From: Hemicentrotus pulcherrimus
Lineage: Eukaryota > Echinodermata > Echinoidea > Camarodonta > Strongylocentrotidae
Assembly: GCA_003118195.1 (NCBI GenBank)
Contig: BEXV01001416.1
Span: 84,808-99,766 of the forward strand
Length of the DNA stretch: 14,959 nucleotides
Direction of reading: 5' to 3'
The position numbers and the translations under genes are program-made. The notes beneath the pieces were generated by a model. That model saw only the letters and a list, made by a program, of their open reading frames with translations. It had not been told where the DNA came from and did not search any database. Positions within the stretch are counted from its first letter, which is position 1; each line of letters opens with the position of its first letter. Positions 1-9,606 of this stretch are shown here, one piece after another.

Positions 1-616
1 CCCCCCCCCCATCTTTTTGAAAGAGGCGATATCATATTATCGTACTAACTTACTACGATAAAATTGAAATGGTTGGCATCTCTGCATGTATGTCATTACT
101 TTCCTGTGCTGGATACGCCACTGAATATTACTCGCATATTGTGCTTTTCATAAAACAGATGATATGGAAATTAGCAAATGAAGCATTTTAAGTCGCATTT
201 ATCAACTGAAAAACAAGCAGTTATGTACATGTGCACATATACGGTATGCCTATAGGGAGTGTATACACGTACGTATCTTCCTTGCCTTGAACTTGCAGTC
301 TTACATTGCCAATGGTACATCAATCTTAATTTAAAACCGAGAGATACAAGCGTTGACTATTAAATCTTTAAATCTCCAGCTTCCTTCAAGTAGGAGAGGG
401 ATTGAGCACAAGAAGGGTCCAACTCTATTAGACCTTTCTATGTGTATCTATTTAGCCAGGATAACATGACAGCATGAATGTCTGGTAGACAGTGAAACAG
501 CATAAATGTATCATGGATCATTTTTAGGATACAAACATCCCTCTATTCATAATTTCAAAATATGTCCTAGGTACATGTACGAACATTAAATTTACCAGGA
601 AAGAGTACATGTATTA
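1..616. other. AT-rich non-coding DNA, no gene seen
   Basis: The window opens with a run of ten C and continues as AT-rich sequence with stops in all frames. I see no exon with good splice sites. TACATGTA occurs at 572-579 and 606-613. It could be intron or intergenic DNA, and nothing here distinguishes the two. Confidence 0.6.
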
Positions 617-711
617 TCTCTTTGAGATTATATAATATGACTTGACTATCTCGACACGACTCAAATTTGACTGAATAAAAATACAACCAACAACAACAAC
701 TCTCTTTGAGA
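617..711 (+). mobile_element. Short 5'-truncated retroposed fragment with 11-bp target-site duplication
   Basis: A perfect 11-bp direct repeat, TCTCTTTGAGA, lies at 617-627 and 701-711. The 73 bp between them (628-700) end in a CAA-rich tail (about 685-700), ending flush against the downstream repeat. A long perfect duplication abutting a simple 3' tail is the hallmark of target-primed reverse transcription. The insert is too short to be a full SINE, so it is probably a 5'-truncated SINE or LINE end, inserted in + orientation. The tail resembles that of the SINE at 1354-1590 (both are CAACAACAA-like). No family can be named. Confidence 0.6.
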
Positions 712-775
712 ATTTACCAACCTACAGTATGTGCATGAAATCACATTTCAAATGTTATTTGATGGTACGACTATT

Positions 776-797
776 GTACATGTACATGTACATGTAT
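776..797. repeat. GTACAT hexamer tandem repeat
   Basis: Three full GTACAT units plus a partial unit run head to tail. Three overlapping copies of the palindrome TACATGTA (777, 783 and 789) lie inside. This is the densest cluster of a motif that is scattered across the window. Confidence 0.85.
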
Positions 798-1353
798 ACT
801 TTAGGAACATTTCATTCCTATACTAACTTTGACAATGCAAGTGTGACAATCAAGAGCACTTGAAAATGCTGTACATATACTACCATTGTAAAAGAGATGT
901 CCAGTACTATAAATACAAAAACTGGCATGAGAAGAGAGACATACAAAAGCTTTTTATCTTGTATTAACATTAGACTAACCCACAATCATGAACATATAAA
1001 GCTTAAATTCAGACAGTATAAACAGAAACTATTAAAAGAATACATTGGCTGCTTTAATAAACTGATTACAGTATACCATCAGAGTACAAACAACATCATA
1101 TTTCGACATGTTGTTTCCTCCAATAAATTTGCCGCAGTCTGAAAAAGTAGGACATGGCCTTTAAATCTATAAAGAGACTTCCATGACTCACTGAGCATAA
1201 TGCATTACAAGAAGGGAGAAAGTCAGAAATCAGCAAATGGCATTTGTGGGGGCAAAATCTGGCACAGTGGAAAATGCATTCATTCAACATAAATGCTTGC
1301 CAAACACAGTGTCTATACCATTCCTAGCATGGTAACAACTGTTTTTTTACATA
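798..1353. other. AT-rich non-coding DNA
   Basis: There is a short open frame on + from 897 (81 codons) and one on - at 1096-1290 (64 codons). Both have AT-driven composition and no recognisable domain, so I do not call them genes. No repeat boundaries are evident. Confidence 0.55.
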
Positions 1354-1590
1354 AACATGTAGGAGGTGCGATGGCTCAGTGGTAGAGCAATGGCCTCGTA
1401 AACTGGGAGGTCCTGGATTCAAAACCTAGTCGATGCGCTAGAACTCTTTGGTAAGGCATGAATCCTTATTACCACGTCCATAATTGGAAAGGACTTCAAG
1501 CAGTCTGTCCTGTGGTTTCTTACTCACAAGCATGAACACACTTTGATAGCAGGCAGGTAACATAAACCAACAACAACAATAACAACATGT
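1354..1590 (+). mobile_element. tRNA-derived SINE (family 1), full-length copy
   Basis: The head is tRNA-like. A box-A-type TGGCTCAGTGG lies at about 1372-1382 and a box-B-type GATTCAAAACC at 1416-1426, the internal RNA polymerase III promoter of tRNA-derived SINEs. A non-tRNA body (about 1436-1550) follows, and the element ends in a CAA-rich tail (about 1566-1586). The body shares phrases with the SINEs at 6797 and 9525: a GGTAAGGCAT-like stretch, AATCCTTAT, and GTCCTSTGGTT. A 7-bp repeat AACATGT at 1354-1360 and 1584-1590 is a candidate target-site duplication, though this word is common here. It cannot be a working tRNA, because the 3' acceptor strand does not pair with the 5' end. It is diverged from the other two copies, so it is probably older. 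Confidence 0.85.
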
Positions 1591-2110
1591 ACAGTACATG
1601 TATGAGGCTATGGCCATGAATGTGAACACAACTTTTAAAAGCGATATGATGAATGTAAATAACCAAAAAACAACCTTTCAAATAGATACCCCGGTAGGCA
1701 ACTAATACAGGAAACACCCATTGACTGGACAGTGTACTAAACGTAGATTACTTGCCAAATTATTTGACGTACACATGTACATGTAAGTAGACCATTATTT
1801 TGAGGAAACTAATGAACAAGCTCTAGTCTAGAGAGCTTTTTTCCTACAATTAGCTTGCATTCATTCTAAATCTGTCCTTTCTGTGTTTTTTCCTTCTGTA
1901 CTACATGTATCCTACCTCCTTTCAATTTCCTTTTCTTCTCACTTGTGGTTTCTACAGAACAAGGAGAAAATTGAGCAAGTGGGGAAATGTAAGAAAAATT
2001 AGTCTTGTACTTGTACACAACACTAATAATTTGCAAATTGTGGATCATCGCAAATCGCTGATGATGGCCATTTTGCAGCCAAAACAACTGACAATTTTGC
2101 CATTTCCATT
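1591..2110. other. AT-rich non-coding DNA
   Basis: No gene is supported. TACATGTA occurs at 1595, 1778 and 1902. A 7-bp inverted repeat at 1818-1824 and 1832-1838 is followed by a T run, which looks like a bacterial terminator but is almost certainly incidental in this genome. Confidence 0.5.
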
Positions 2111-2161
2111 CTTATTCTATCTATTTGTCCATCTATCTATCTATCTATAATAATAATAATA
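2111..2161. repeat. ATCT then AAT microsatellites
   Basis: An ATCT tetranucleotide tract (about 2131-2147) passes directly into an AAT trinucleotide tract (about 2148-2161). It begins a low-complexity block that runs to about 2350. Confidence 0.9.
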
Positions 2162-2220
2162 TGTCTTGTTTACCCAGAGTAGCATCACCAGTATTCATAC
2201 TGTTCTCCTTGAGGGCCCTG

Positions 2221-2223
2221 CTA

Positions 2224-2260
<37 letters not shown>

Positions 2261-2276
2261 TTCTTTCTCCATCTAT
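2221..2276. repeat. CT dinucleotide microsatellite
   Basis: Fifteen uninterrupted CT units span 2229-2258, preceded by CTAT units and followed by TTTCTTTCTCC. The open frames across it (serine/leucine/proline-rich) are artefacts of the repeat. Confidence 0.95.
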
Positions 2277-2285
2277 CTCTTGTTA

Positions 2286-2350
2286 TCGTCGTCCTCCTCC
2301 TCATTTTCCTCCTCCACATCTTCTTCCTACCTCTACTCTTCTTTTCCACC
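2286..2350. repeat. Imperfect TCC/TTC polypyrimidine tract
   Basis: The + strand is almost entirely pyrimidine, with TCC and TTC units. Together with 2111-2276 it forms a strand-asymmetric block of about 240 bp. Such tracts can adopt H-DNA and expand or contract readily. Confidence 0.8.
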
Positions 2351-2420
2351 CTTCACAATTATTATTTCTATCTTTGTACAGAAGCTTTATCTTTAAAACT
2401 TGGAGTAATATATTAATTGG

Positions 2421-2435
2421 GGCAGGGGGGGGGGC
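2421..2435. repeat. G-rich run (ten consecutive G)
   Basis: There is a GGGGC, then A, then ten G at 2425-2434. The mirror-image homopolymer at 1-10 is ten C. Homopolymer lengths here should be treated as approximate. Confidence 0.85.
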
Positions 2436-3770
2436 ACTTATACCAAATCCTTAAAAAGTGTATATGCATTGGATATCAAAATAATCAATGAAATGTTTGT
2501 CTAAAATAGACAACTAAGATATTATTCATCTTATTAAAGAGCTTTTAAGAAACACTCTCAGTCGATTAAAAATATAAAATGGGGATCTCTTAATACAGGC
2601 AAGTCAATAATTATTCTGCTTACAACCTACAATACATGTTTTTGAAGCATAAAAGATTAATGCACAATATGACCACTTTCACTTTCCATTTAAAAGAGTT
2701 TATCAGTAATGTTCTTATTTTCTTTTTTTAATACCCAAGCCACTGTCGATTTGTTATTTATCCAGGACTTTCACTATGGAGAGCTTTTACACATGTGAAA
2801 ATTCTAGTCATAATGTACATCAACTCATAGTACTTTTACTTTAAAAATTTGATCTATGAGAAAAGCAAATATTTGTCGCATATTTTGCAAGTAATCAATC
2901 AGAGATCTACACGTACTAGTAATGTTTTTAATATCTTTTTACATTAATATTTCTTTTTAAACACCAACTCTATGCAACAATAGGAAAAAAGGAAAATGAA
3001 GAAAATTCAAAATTTCTATTTAAAAACAAGATACCTACATGAGGCTAACTGAGGATTATCTCCAAAATCGAATCCAAAAAAATGTACATCCACACAATGA
3101 AATCTTCACTTGGTGCTGCCCCCTTTCCGCAATTCCGATGTCCTCGGTAAAGGCTGAATACGGAGCAACCAGAGAGTTAGTATTCCTAGTAGATAAAAAT
3201 GTGTCACTCAAAGTGAAAGTTCACTGGCTAATGTCCAGCTAACCGGAGAGGAGGGTGGATATCAACCTTAAAATAGACCACTTGTCCTAGTCCAAAAAGA
3301 GAGGTGTGTAGGGGCAGAGGCTAAGCAAAGTCACTTACAAGTCCTTGATTTAACTTTGATCTTGTGTACAATATTATCAAGCATCCAATGCGCTATCGAT
3401 CAGATATTTTAGAGCTGTAATCTCACTTGATGATCTCTTAGCCTCATCCTCCCTTGTATATGCCAACAGCTAGATCCTAATAGTCTGATTCAAGGACACA
3501 AGTCATTTTTATTTTCTTCTCACGCCTTCATCATCAAAGCAACAGACTATTAAAGAATGTAACAAGTCAACATACATGTAGTATACATTTGTCAAGAGCC
3601 AGGGCTGTAAGAGTCTACCACTCATAAATGTTTATATATTTTTGATGGAATACTATTAATGAATCTAAATATAACAGGAAATTGGGATTTCTTTCATGTT
3701 CATTTAATATTTCCTGACAAACATATTCATATCCTGTTAGATATACTGTACAAACAGTGAAAAAAATACA
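2436..3770. other. AT-rich non-coding DNA, 1.3 kb
   Basis: I saw no gene, repeat boundary or RNA. A 67-codon open frame at 3039-3242 (+) has less AT than its surroundings but no recognisable domain, and I saw no convincing splice sites around it, so it is not called. TACATGTA occurs at 3573-3580. Confidence 0.5.
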
Positions 3771-3931
3771 CGGGGGCTCAGGGCGAATTTGCCCCCGAAA
3801 TGCCCAAAAGGGCCCTCGAAAATCAGAAAAGAGCCCCTGTAAATTTGCATAGAGTTCAATGCAAATTTTTTTTAGAGTGTTATTTTTATGCAGGCAAGCT
3901 TGAAAAGTAGCCCTCGAAAAATAAATATTGA
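3771..3931. repeat. Dispersed-repeat fragment with GCCCYCGAAA motifs and an octamer hairpin
   Basis: This stretch is unlike its AT-rich surroundings. The motif GCCCYCGAAA appears three times, at 3791-3800, 3812-3821 and 3910-3919. A small GGGGGC/GCCCCC hairpin sits at 3772-3796. A perfect 10-bp inverted repeat (AAATTTGCAT at 3841-3850, ATGCAAATTT at 3859-3868) has an 8-nt loop. The composition jump and internal motif repetition suggest a transposable-element remnant. No terminal repeats or target duplication were found, so the limits are approximate. Confidence 0.45.
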
Positions 3932-4285
3932 TTTTTTACCTGTGTACAAAAGAAAGAAAATCATATCTCCATTTACAGATTATAGCAACTTTGGCAATTT
4001 ATACCCAGATACAGTATTGTGAGTTGATTTAATAAACTGAAACAGTGTAGTGTTTCCTGAAACACAAAATGGTTCTTGATCTTAAAAGCAGTGAAATTGC
4101 CAAACACTGAGACCTTGGACTGGTGTCACATGGAAAATAGTTATGTTTGAAATAAGAGCAAATTATTATATTATTCATGCTAGCTTGCTATCTTTCTGGG
4201 TTGCCAGCTAGGGTAACAGAACCAAGTGCTCAGGATATCCAACTCAGCTTCAGGAAATATGTGGAATATGAAATATTTTTACATT
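3932..4285. other. AT-rich non-coding DNA
   Basis: No coding potential, RNA gene or repeat boundary was recognised in this stretch. Confidence 0.5.
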
Positions 4286-4694
4286 ACATGTAGAAGTGTT
4301 GTGGTTTGGTGGATGAGACATTAGACTTTGGATCACAAGGTACAGAGTTCAAATCCCAGCCATCTACATTTGCCTCACTTGACCCAGGTGAAGTTAACAG
4401 GTAGTAGCAGAAAGAAACCCCCTGACATCAGAACAAATGTTGGAGCACTACATTTAGTATCTCATTTCGGAGACATATCTGAGGGGAAAATGTCATCCGT
4501 TTTGGGGCTGAAACCAGGCTAGACGGTAGTCTCCCCTTACTACCGCACCACTTCCTGTGTCTAGGGTGACAGCCCATGGTTTACTACCCCCAGCCATCCC
4601 CCGGGAGATTAGCTCAGCTTCATGCATCATTTGTCCCCTTCCCACTGCCTTCAAAGCGCTTTGCCCGACAGTCACAGTGTCAAAGACATGTAGA
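4286..4694 (+). mobile_element. tRNA-derived SINE (family 2), full-length, 9-bp target-site duplication
   Basis: ACATGTAGA is repeated exactly at 4286-4294 and 4686-4694 and encloses 391 bp. The 5' part is tRNA-like: a box-A-like TGGTTTGGTGG at 4302-4312 and a box-B-like AGTTCAAATCC at 4346-4356, spaced as in tRNA-derived SINEs. A non-tRNA body follows. The 3' part contains the palindrome AAAGCGCTTT (about 4654-4663) and ends in CAGTGTCAAAG rather than an A-rich tail. That suggests a 3' end borrowed from a partner LINE that does not need poly(A), which is inference. The family differs from the SINEs at 1354, 6797 and 9525. Caution: the duplication contains the locally over-represented ACATGTA. 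Confidence 0.7.
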
Positions 4695-6566
4695 GTAACT
4701 GCTTTCCCATTTCATATTCATATGTGCGCACATTTGTTCACATGCCTACTATAAAACTAGACAAACTTTCACATATTTATATCTCTTGGGAAGTAAACAT
4801 TTTCAGGCAAGAAACTTAAGCGATTTGCAACATTCAATTATTAGCATGACATTTTGCAAGTCTAGACTGCTTGCAGAAGTCACAAAGTTTCTTGCAAACA
4901 AAAGATTTTGGTTATTGAGTCCGTATGGGCTGATTGGAGAATACAGAATGTTTTCCTTTTTTTTCTTTTTTTTTTTGAACTTCCAGGTACTTTGTAAAAT
5001 ATGTCAAGAACAGAATTTACTACTTCAGCCAGAAGGGATTAGACCACCAAACGAGCCAGCAAGTTCACTGTGACAGGTGGCTATCTCATTAACTCAGCTC
5101 TAATTCAACATAAGAAAAAGAGGATCATGGGGGACCAACAGGCACCTATTGGGGAAGTTTTCTATATAGAGGGAGCAAGAAGCTACATGTAGACAGTGTG
5201 CCTTTAAAGATTCTATAAACCAATGGTTTAATTTGCCTGAGAAACAAAATATGTGATGATGGCCCTCCATTGCTCTCGCCTGGTTGAACGAGCAAAGTAC
5301 AAAACAAAATTTAGGGGCTGTTTGGTGGCAATGGAAGGGGAAAAAAGTTAAGAAAGTGGTTACAATTAATATATTATTTTTGAAACAGTAGATAATTTCT
5401 ATTGGTTAAAACGATACATGGTAACTTCAACTTATGAAAACCTCCTTTACACCGTTTTCATCAAGCGTTGCACAGCACATTGAATTGATTTAATATGGCA
5501 GTGTGAAAGCTCCTTTGTAGCTTCCATACTACAGCCTCAGTTCTGCAAGCCCCTCTAAAACTCTGGTTAACTCATTGTGTGACTAGACCCCTACAAACTA
5601 CTGGTGATACATGTACCAGGGCAGAACAGAACGAAAACAGTTGTCTGTCAGCGTCACATGTAATGCTAGCTACGTGCATTGTAGTCAGGACATACTGTTT
5701 CAGCGAGAGAGGCCCCCAGAATGACAAAATCTTGAAGGAAAGGTGCCTCGTCTTGTACGGTGCCTTTCATTCAGGTTGAATGATTCAAATGTTGCAGAGT
5801 TTTCTACTCCAGTGCTGAGAAAGTAATAATACTCATTATTAGCCAGGATTGCTCTGCAATGATTCTTTTCTATCTGAACTATTTATCAAGAGAAACTTAT
5901 TGTCCTTTTGAATTATCTATCATACATGACATTACGTGTACATGTAGGTGTTTAGACCAACAGAACTTACTTAGTATCAGGAAATTCATATTTCACCAAC
6001 AGGTTTTAGGGGCAGTTCATCTTGTTTTTTCTTACCCCACTTCCAATCCATACATTATATATTTCAATGTAATATGAGAGAAAATATTCAATGACTTGAT
6101 TTTGTTGGGTTCTGCAACTATTCTATCTCTTGTCTCATCAAGAAAAGAAAGAAAATTGTTTCAAAAATCTATATACACGATACCCCAGATTTTAGAGAGT
6201 GATTAGTCAGATTTCACACCTCCTCCATAATTGTGACCAGTCTATCAGCAAAGCATGTAACACTGCCCTCTTGTGATAAGTCCTATATGTAGTAAATATG
6301 ACATACTGTACATGTACAATGTACATGTATATCTACAGTAGCCTGAAATGAAGTAAAATTTCTTCTACATGTGGACATGTACAACAGGCTCTACAGACAA
6401 TGCACATGTTGTTTGAAAACTGGGGCACGTAATCAAGGATGCTCTAACATTTCATTTTGAAGTTTCCCTTTAACACTACCCCCACGCAACATACTGGACA
6501 TGTATACACTACATGTATGTGGACCTTACCCTCTCCCCCATGAGCCTATACCTCATATACTATACC
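4695..6566. other. AT-rich non-coding DNA, 1.9 kb
   Basis: No gene is supported; the longest frames are under 100 codons and lack domains. A T-rich run of about 26 bases (4951-4976) could be a decayed retroposon tail on the - strand or a simple repeat. TACATGTA copies lie at 5184, 5608, 5939, 6309, 6322 and 6510. At 6307-6318 the 12-bp palindrome TGTACATGTACA occurs. Confidence 0.5.
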
Positions 6567-6796
6567 CAGACAAAAACTCTAAAAGAAAGCAGACAAAGCA
6601 GAAAAAGCAGACTGACAAGAGTTTAAATGAAATCAGCCTAAAATTAAGAAAGTTGTGATGTTTTTAAAGTTGCAATCACTAAAATAAGTTATCCACAATA
6701 TATTTTCTCACAAAGGAGAAGGCACTTACATATAGGAGGAAAAACAGAAATTATGATATTTTTGTAAACTGCAAATGGTAGAGTTGCTTCTGACTA

Positions 6797-7003
6797 GGAG
6801 GCGGGATAGCTCAGTTCGTAGAGCAGCGGTCTTGTATTCCGGCGACCTGGGTTTGAAACCAAGGCAATGCCCTAGTGCCCTTCGGTAAGGCATTAATCCT
6901 TATCACCAGGTCCCTCAGAGAGGAACTAAAGCAGTCGGTCCTCTGGTTGCTTACTGACAAGCATTTATGCTTTCTTAGTGGTCAGGTAAAATAACCAACC
7001 ACA
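6797..7003 (+). mobile_element. tRNA-derived SINE (family 1), uninterrupted copy
   Basis: The tRNA-like head carries a near-canonical box A, TAGCTCAGTTCG (6807-6818), and a degenerate box B, GGTTTGAAACC (6850-6860). The body contains GGTAAGGCATTAATCC, AGCAGTCGGTCCTCTGG and TTGCTTACTGACAAGCAT, and the tail is AC-rich (about 6991-7003). Total length is about 207 bp. No clear target-site duplication was found, consistent with some age. The same insertion exists in copy 2 at 9525, so it predates the split of the two copies. It is not a functional tRNA: there is no proper acceptor stem. Confidence 0.85.
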
Positions 7004-7507
7004 CTCTACATCACAATTCAATATTAAACCAACATTGCAGATTGAAATTATCATAGTCCTAGACTTAGGCATCTAATTTGGTTATATAAAATACATGTAC
7101 AGTACGTCTGATTTATTTCTAACTTTCTCCATTCTGTTTCTCTTACTTCACTGCCTTCATACAAATGAACTTATTACAAGGGTTGGATTGCCCTGATATG
7201 AAAGATACTATTTCCCTTTTGCAGCCATCCAATTCTGTAGAACTTTGCAGGAGTTATGTCATGTACTGTATGTCCTATCTGTGAAATTCAAACATTAGCA
7301 ATGTCCTAGTATTCAAATTATGCAAGGAAACCGTTAACGTTCTAGACTTCACTGTCAAAAACTATTGAGTGACTGACTGACATCTTTTTTTCTTTGGTAT
7401 AACATAAAAAAATGAGCTGTAACAGGTAGCATTTGTCTACATCCATAACCCACTACTTCTAATGGCCACAATTAAATGGATTGAATCTTTGTGCAGCACA
7501 AAATGTG

Positions 7508-7591
7508 CGACCATTCCGTAGAAGGGTCTGAAAATTAGACTATTACTTAGGTGATTGCAATCACTTAAGTCGATTCACCAACTAATGGTCG
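7508..7591. repeat. Foldback motif with near-perfect central palindrome
   Basis: CGACCATT (7508-7515) and AATGGTCG (7584-7591) form inverted arms around a 26-bp near-palindrome at 7545-7570, centred on GTGATTGCAATCAC. Copy 2 (around 13209-13293) keeps both arms but carries a T-to-C change in the right half of the palindrome (CACTCAAG). It may be a small MITE remnant. No target duplication was identified. Confidence 0.5.
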
Positions 7592-8230
7592 TTATTTTCC
7601 CACATGTTATGAGGGAAGTTCTTAATTAGTATGGTCTTTCAAATGCTGTTGGAATTTAACCTTTTCATATTTTGTTGGCCTGCAAATATGGCATACCTGT
7701 ACATGTAGTACTTTTAAGTTGGTTTAAAAAAAAACAAATTGGAGAAAAGAGTCTGAAAGTTTGAGCAAAAATCTATCAAAAATTAAAAGTTATGAATTTT
7801 TGACAGTGCAATCAATCAAATACAAATTGCAAACCCTGGGACGAGGTCTCCTCCCATGTGCCCTAAAAAAAACTGTTAAAATCTATATTTCCCTTAAATT
7901 TTCAACCATACATTCACCCTAAATACATTTATTGCAAATACTTGTTATACAACCCCTGTATGAAACAAATCTATTCTGTCATCAATAAGTAAGGACAACG
8001 AAGTTTATGACATTTTCTGTAGAGAGCAAATTGGAAAGGAGCACGTAAGATACGTCACAGTTTTGCCAATTTGTGTTTCACTGACAACAACTTCCAAAAT
8101 TCATAACTCACTCTCACTTCGCGTGGGAAATGTTATAGCAAAATTCCATAACCCATCAAACAGTTAACCCAAACTTGCTCAGTGAGGACGCCCCACCCCC
8201 TAAACATCTATAGGCCTCCCACAAATTATC

Positions 8231-8699
8231 AATTTCATTTTTGAACTTTATGCACAATCTTTTCCTATCATTAGATTTCTTTGATCTTAGATGTTATAAT
8301 TGTAGCTACATTTGTAGATACAAGAAGTTCTATAGTGTCGAGCTTTTCTCTCTTTTATGTGGAATGTAACCCCAGAAATGGTCTGGTTGTAAATGTCATC
8401 ATGCGGCCAACATATCTAAATGCTGTAGAACCTCTGTGCGTTACTGTAAAAAAAAACATCAGCAAGTCCAAGTCCCCGGAACACAAACGTCCGCCATAAA
8501 TTGTAAATTTGAAACAATAATTCTGATCAATAAATGATCAGCCTTTAAAACAATATGTGCATGCAACAGTAAAGTTGATTTGCCATACATGTAGACTGTA
8601 TGCATGAGATCTATTTAGATACTTTTTTTTAAGGTGGTAGGTGCGGGTCATGTTGCTTACGAGGCACCCATTTGTCCTGGGCACCTGTCAATGTCAAGT
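8231..8699. other. Non-coding DNA between the copies
   Basis: No gene was seen. A 72-codon frame at 8281-8499 has no ATG at its start and no domain. A somewhat GC-richer patch at 8634-8695 precedes the MITE, but I cannot assign it. Confidence 0.5.
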
Positions 8700-8853
8700 C
8701 CTGGGGGGTGTTTCACAAAACTTGTCATCAGTGACAAATGTCAGTTTTTGTTATAAGCTACTGAAATCCTTGCTTCTGATTGGTTATTAACAGATTTGTC
8801 ATTGATATTTGTCATTTGTCATTGAAAAAAGGCTTTGTGAAACAGGTCCCTGG
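8700..8853. mobile_element. 144-bp MITE in a CCTGG target
   Basis: CCTGG occurs at 8700-8704 and 8849-8853, flanking 8705-8848. The ends are inverted: GGGGTGTTTCACAAA on the left and TTTGTGAAACAGGTC on the right, sharing TGTTTCACAAA. Inside are subterminal TGTCA/TGACA repeats (GACAAATGTCA at 8732-8742 and repeated TTTGTCATT near 8794-8823) and a central TCTGATTGG. The length, foldback structure and absence of coding capacity make it a miniature inverted-repeat transposable element. The duplication can be read as 5-bp CCTGG, or as 3-bp CTG with element ends GG...CC. A PIF/Harbinger-like origin is possible but only inferred. Confidence 0.8.
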
Positions 8854-9284
8854 TACATGTATAGCACATACAATATCTTAGATACAGGAGGAATATTGGA
8901 CCATATTCAACATATTGTGTTCCAATCTCTATTAGTATTACAGTACTCAATATTTCCTTTTTTCATTATTTTCATTATTCTTCAGCAGGCTTTTTTTATT
9001 TCCACTTACAGTAAAGTGTGTTGCTTCCGTAAAATGTGCTGTATATATTTTGAGTGCACTTTATATTGTACATCACATTTTACAGAAAGCTCACTATACG
9101 GACGTGCCGTCAACACATGTCAGAGGTCAACACCATTGTATCGAAAATCGTAAAGTCACACGCTCGTGTGGAAAAGGAAGCTACAGTATTGCTCGAAATA
9201 AAGTAGACAGATTACCGCCGGGTCTCGCGGGAATCAACCCAAGATTGAGTCCCGCGGTACTCCCGCGGTAACTCTTCCATGTGC
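8854..9284. other. Non-coding DNA ending in a CpG-rich hairpin at an assembly break
   Basis: The left part is AT-rich and has no supported gene. The last 80 bases become CpG-rich (CGCGG appears three times). GCGGGAATCAA at 9227-9237 pairs with TTGAGTCCCGC at 9245-9255 (10 of 11), followed by TCCCGCGGTAAC. The sequence then stops at an N. High GC and hairpin structure are common reasons for an assembly to break at such a point. A promoter island of a neighbouring gene is possible but unproven. Confidence 0.45.
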
Positions 9285-9285
9285 N
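9285..9285. other. Single N: left edge of copy 2
   Basis: An unresolved base sits exactly at the start of the second copy of the duplicated segment. Further single Ns lie at 10765, 12136 and 13919, and the last sits exactly at the end of copy 2. Ns at both edges suggest contig joins rather than random ambiguous calls. Confidence 0.9.
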
Positions 9286-9606
9286 CAGACAAAAACTCTA
9301 AAAGAAAGCAGACAAAGCAGAAAAAGCAGACTGACAAGAGTTTAAATGAAATCAGCCTAAAATTAAGAAAGTTGTGATGTTTTTAAAGTTGCAATCACTA
9401 AAATAAGTTATCCACAATATATTTTCTCACAAAGGAGAAGGCACTTACATGTACATGTAGGAGGAAAAACAGAAATAATACTATTTTTGTAAACTGCAAA
9501 TGGTAGAGTTGCTTCTGACTAGAAGGAGGCGCGATAGCTCAGTTCGTAGAGCAGTGGTCTTGTATTCCGGCGACCCGGGTTCAAACCCAAGGCAATACGC
9601 TAGTGC

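Larger units (their letters stand above)
6567..8230. repeat. Copy 1 of a 1.66-kb duplicated (probably allelic) segment
   Basis: This segment reappears at 9286-13918. The first 165 bases (6567-6731 against 9286-9450) and the last 168 (8063-8230 against 13751-13918) are identical by eye. The interior differs by substitutions and small indels at roughly one position in twenty, for example 7141-7350 against 12317-12530. Copy 1 lacks the four large insertions found in copy 2 and so shows the empty sites: CCAGG at 6906-6910, TTAT at 7082-7085, ACT at 7351-7353, and CCTTCGG at 6879-6885. Flanking sequences outside the segment do not match each other. Confidence 0.95.

Noticed and set aside
897..1142. 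ATG-led 81-codon open frame (+)
   Set aside because: AT-driven amino-acid composition, no domain, no supporting splice or regulatory signals.
1361..1440. Possible tRNA gene
   Set aside because: Box A and B are present but the acceptor strands do not pair. It continues into a SINE body shared with the copies at 6797 and 9525.
1818..1843. Hairpin followed by a T run, like a Rho-independent terminator
   Set aside because: The stem is only 7 bp, the context is eukaryotic, and there is no gene upstream to terminate.
2125..2454. 109-codon open frame rich in Ser/Leu/Pro
   Set aside because: It is generated by the ATCT, CT and TCC simple repeats and lacks an ATG at its stated start.
6797..6872. 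Possible tRNA gene
   Set aside because: Degenerate T arm, no matching acceptor stem, and it is followed by the SINE body.
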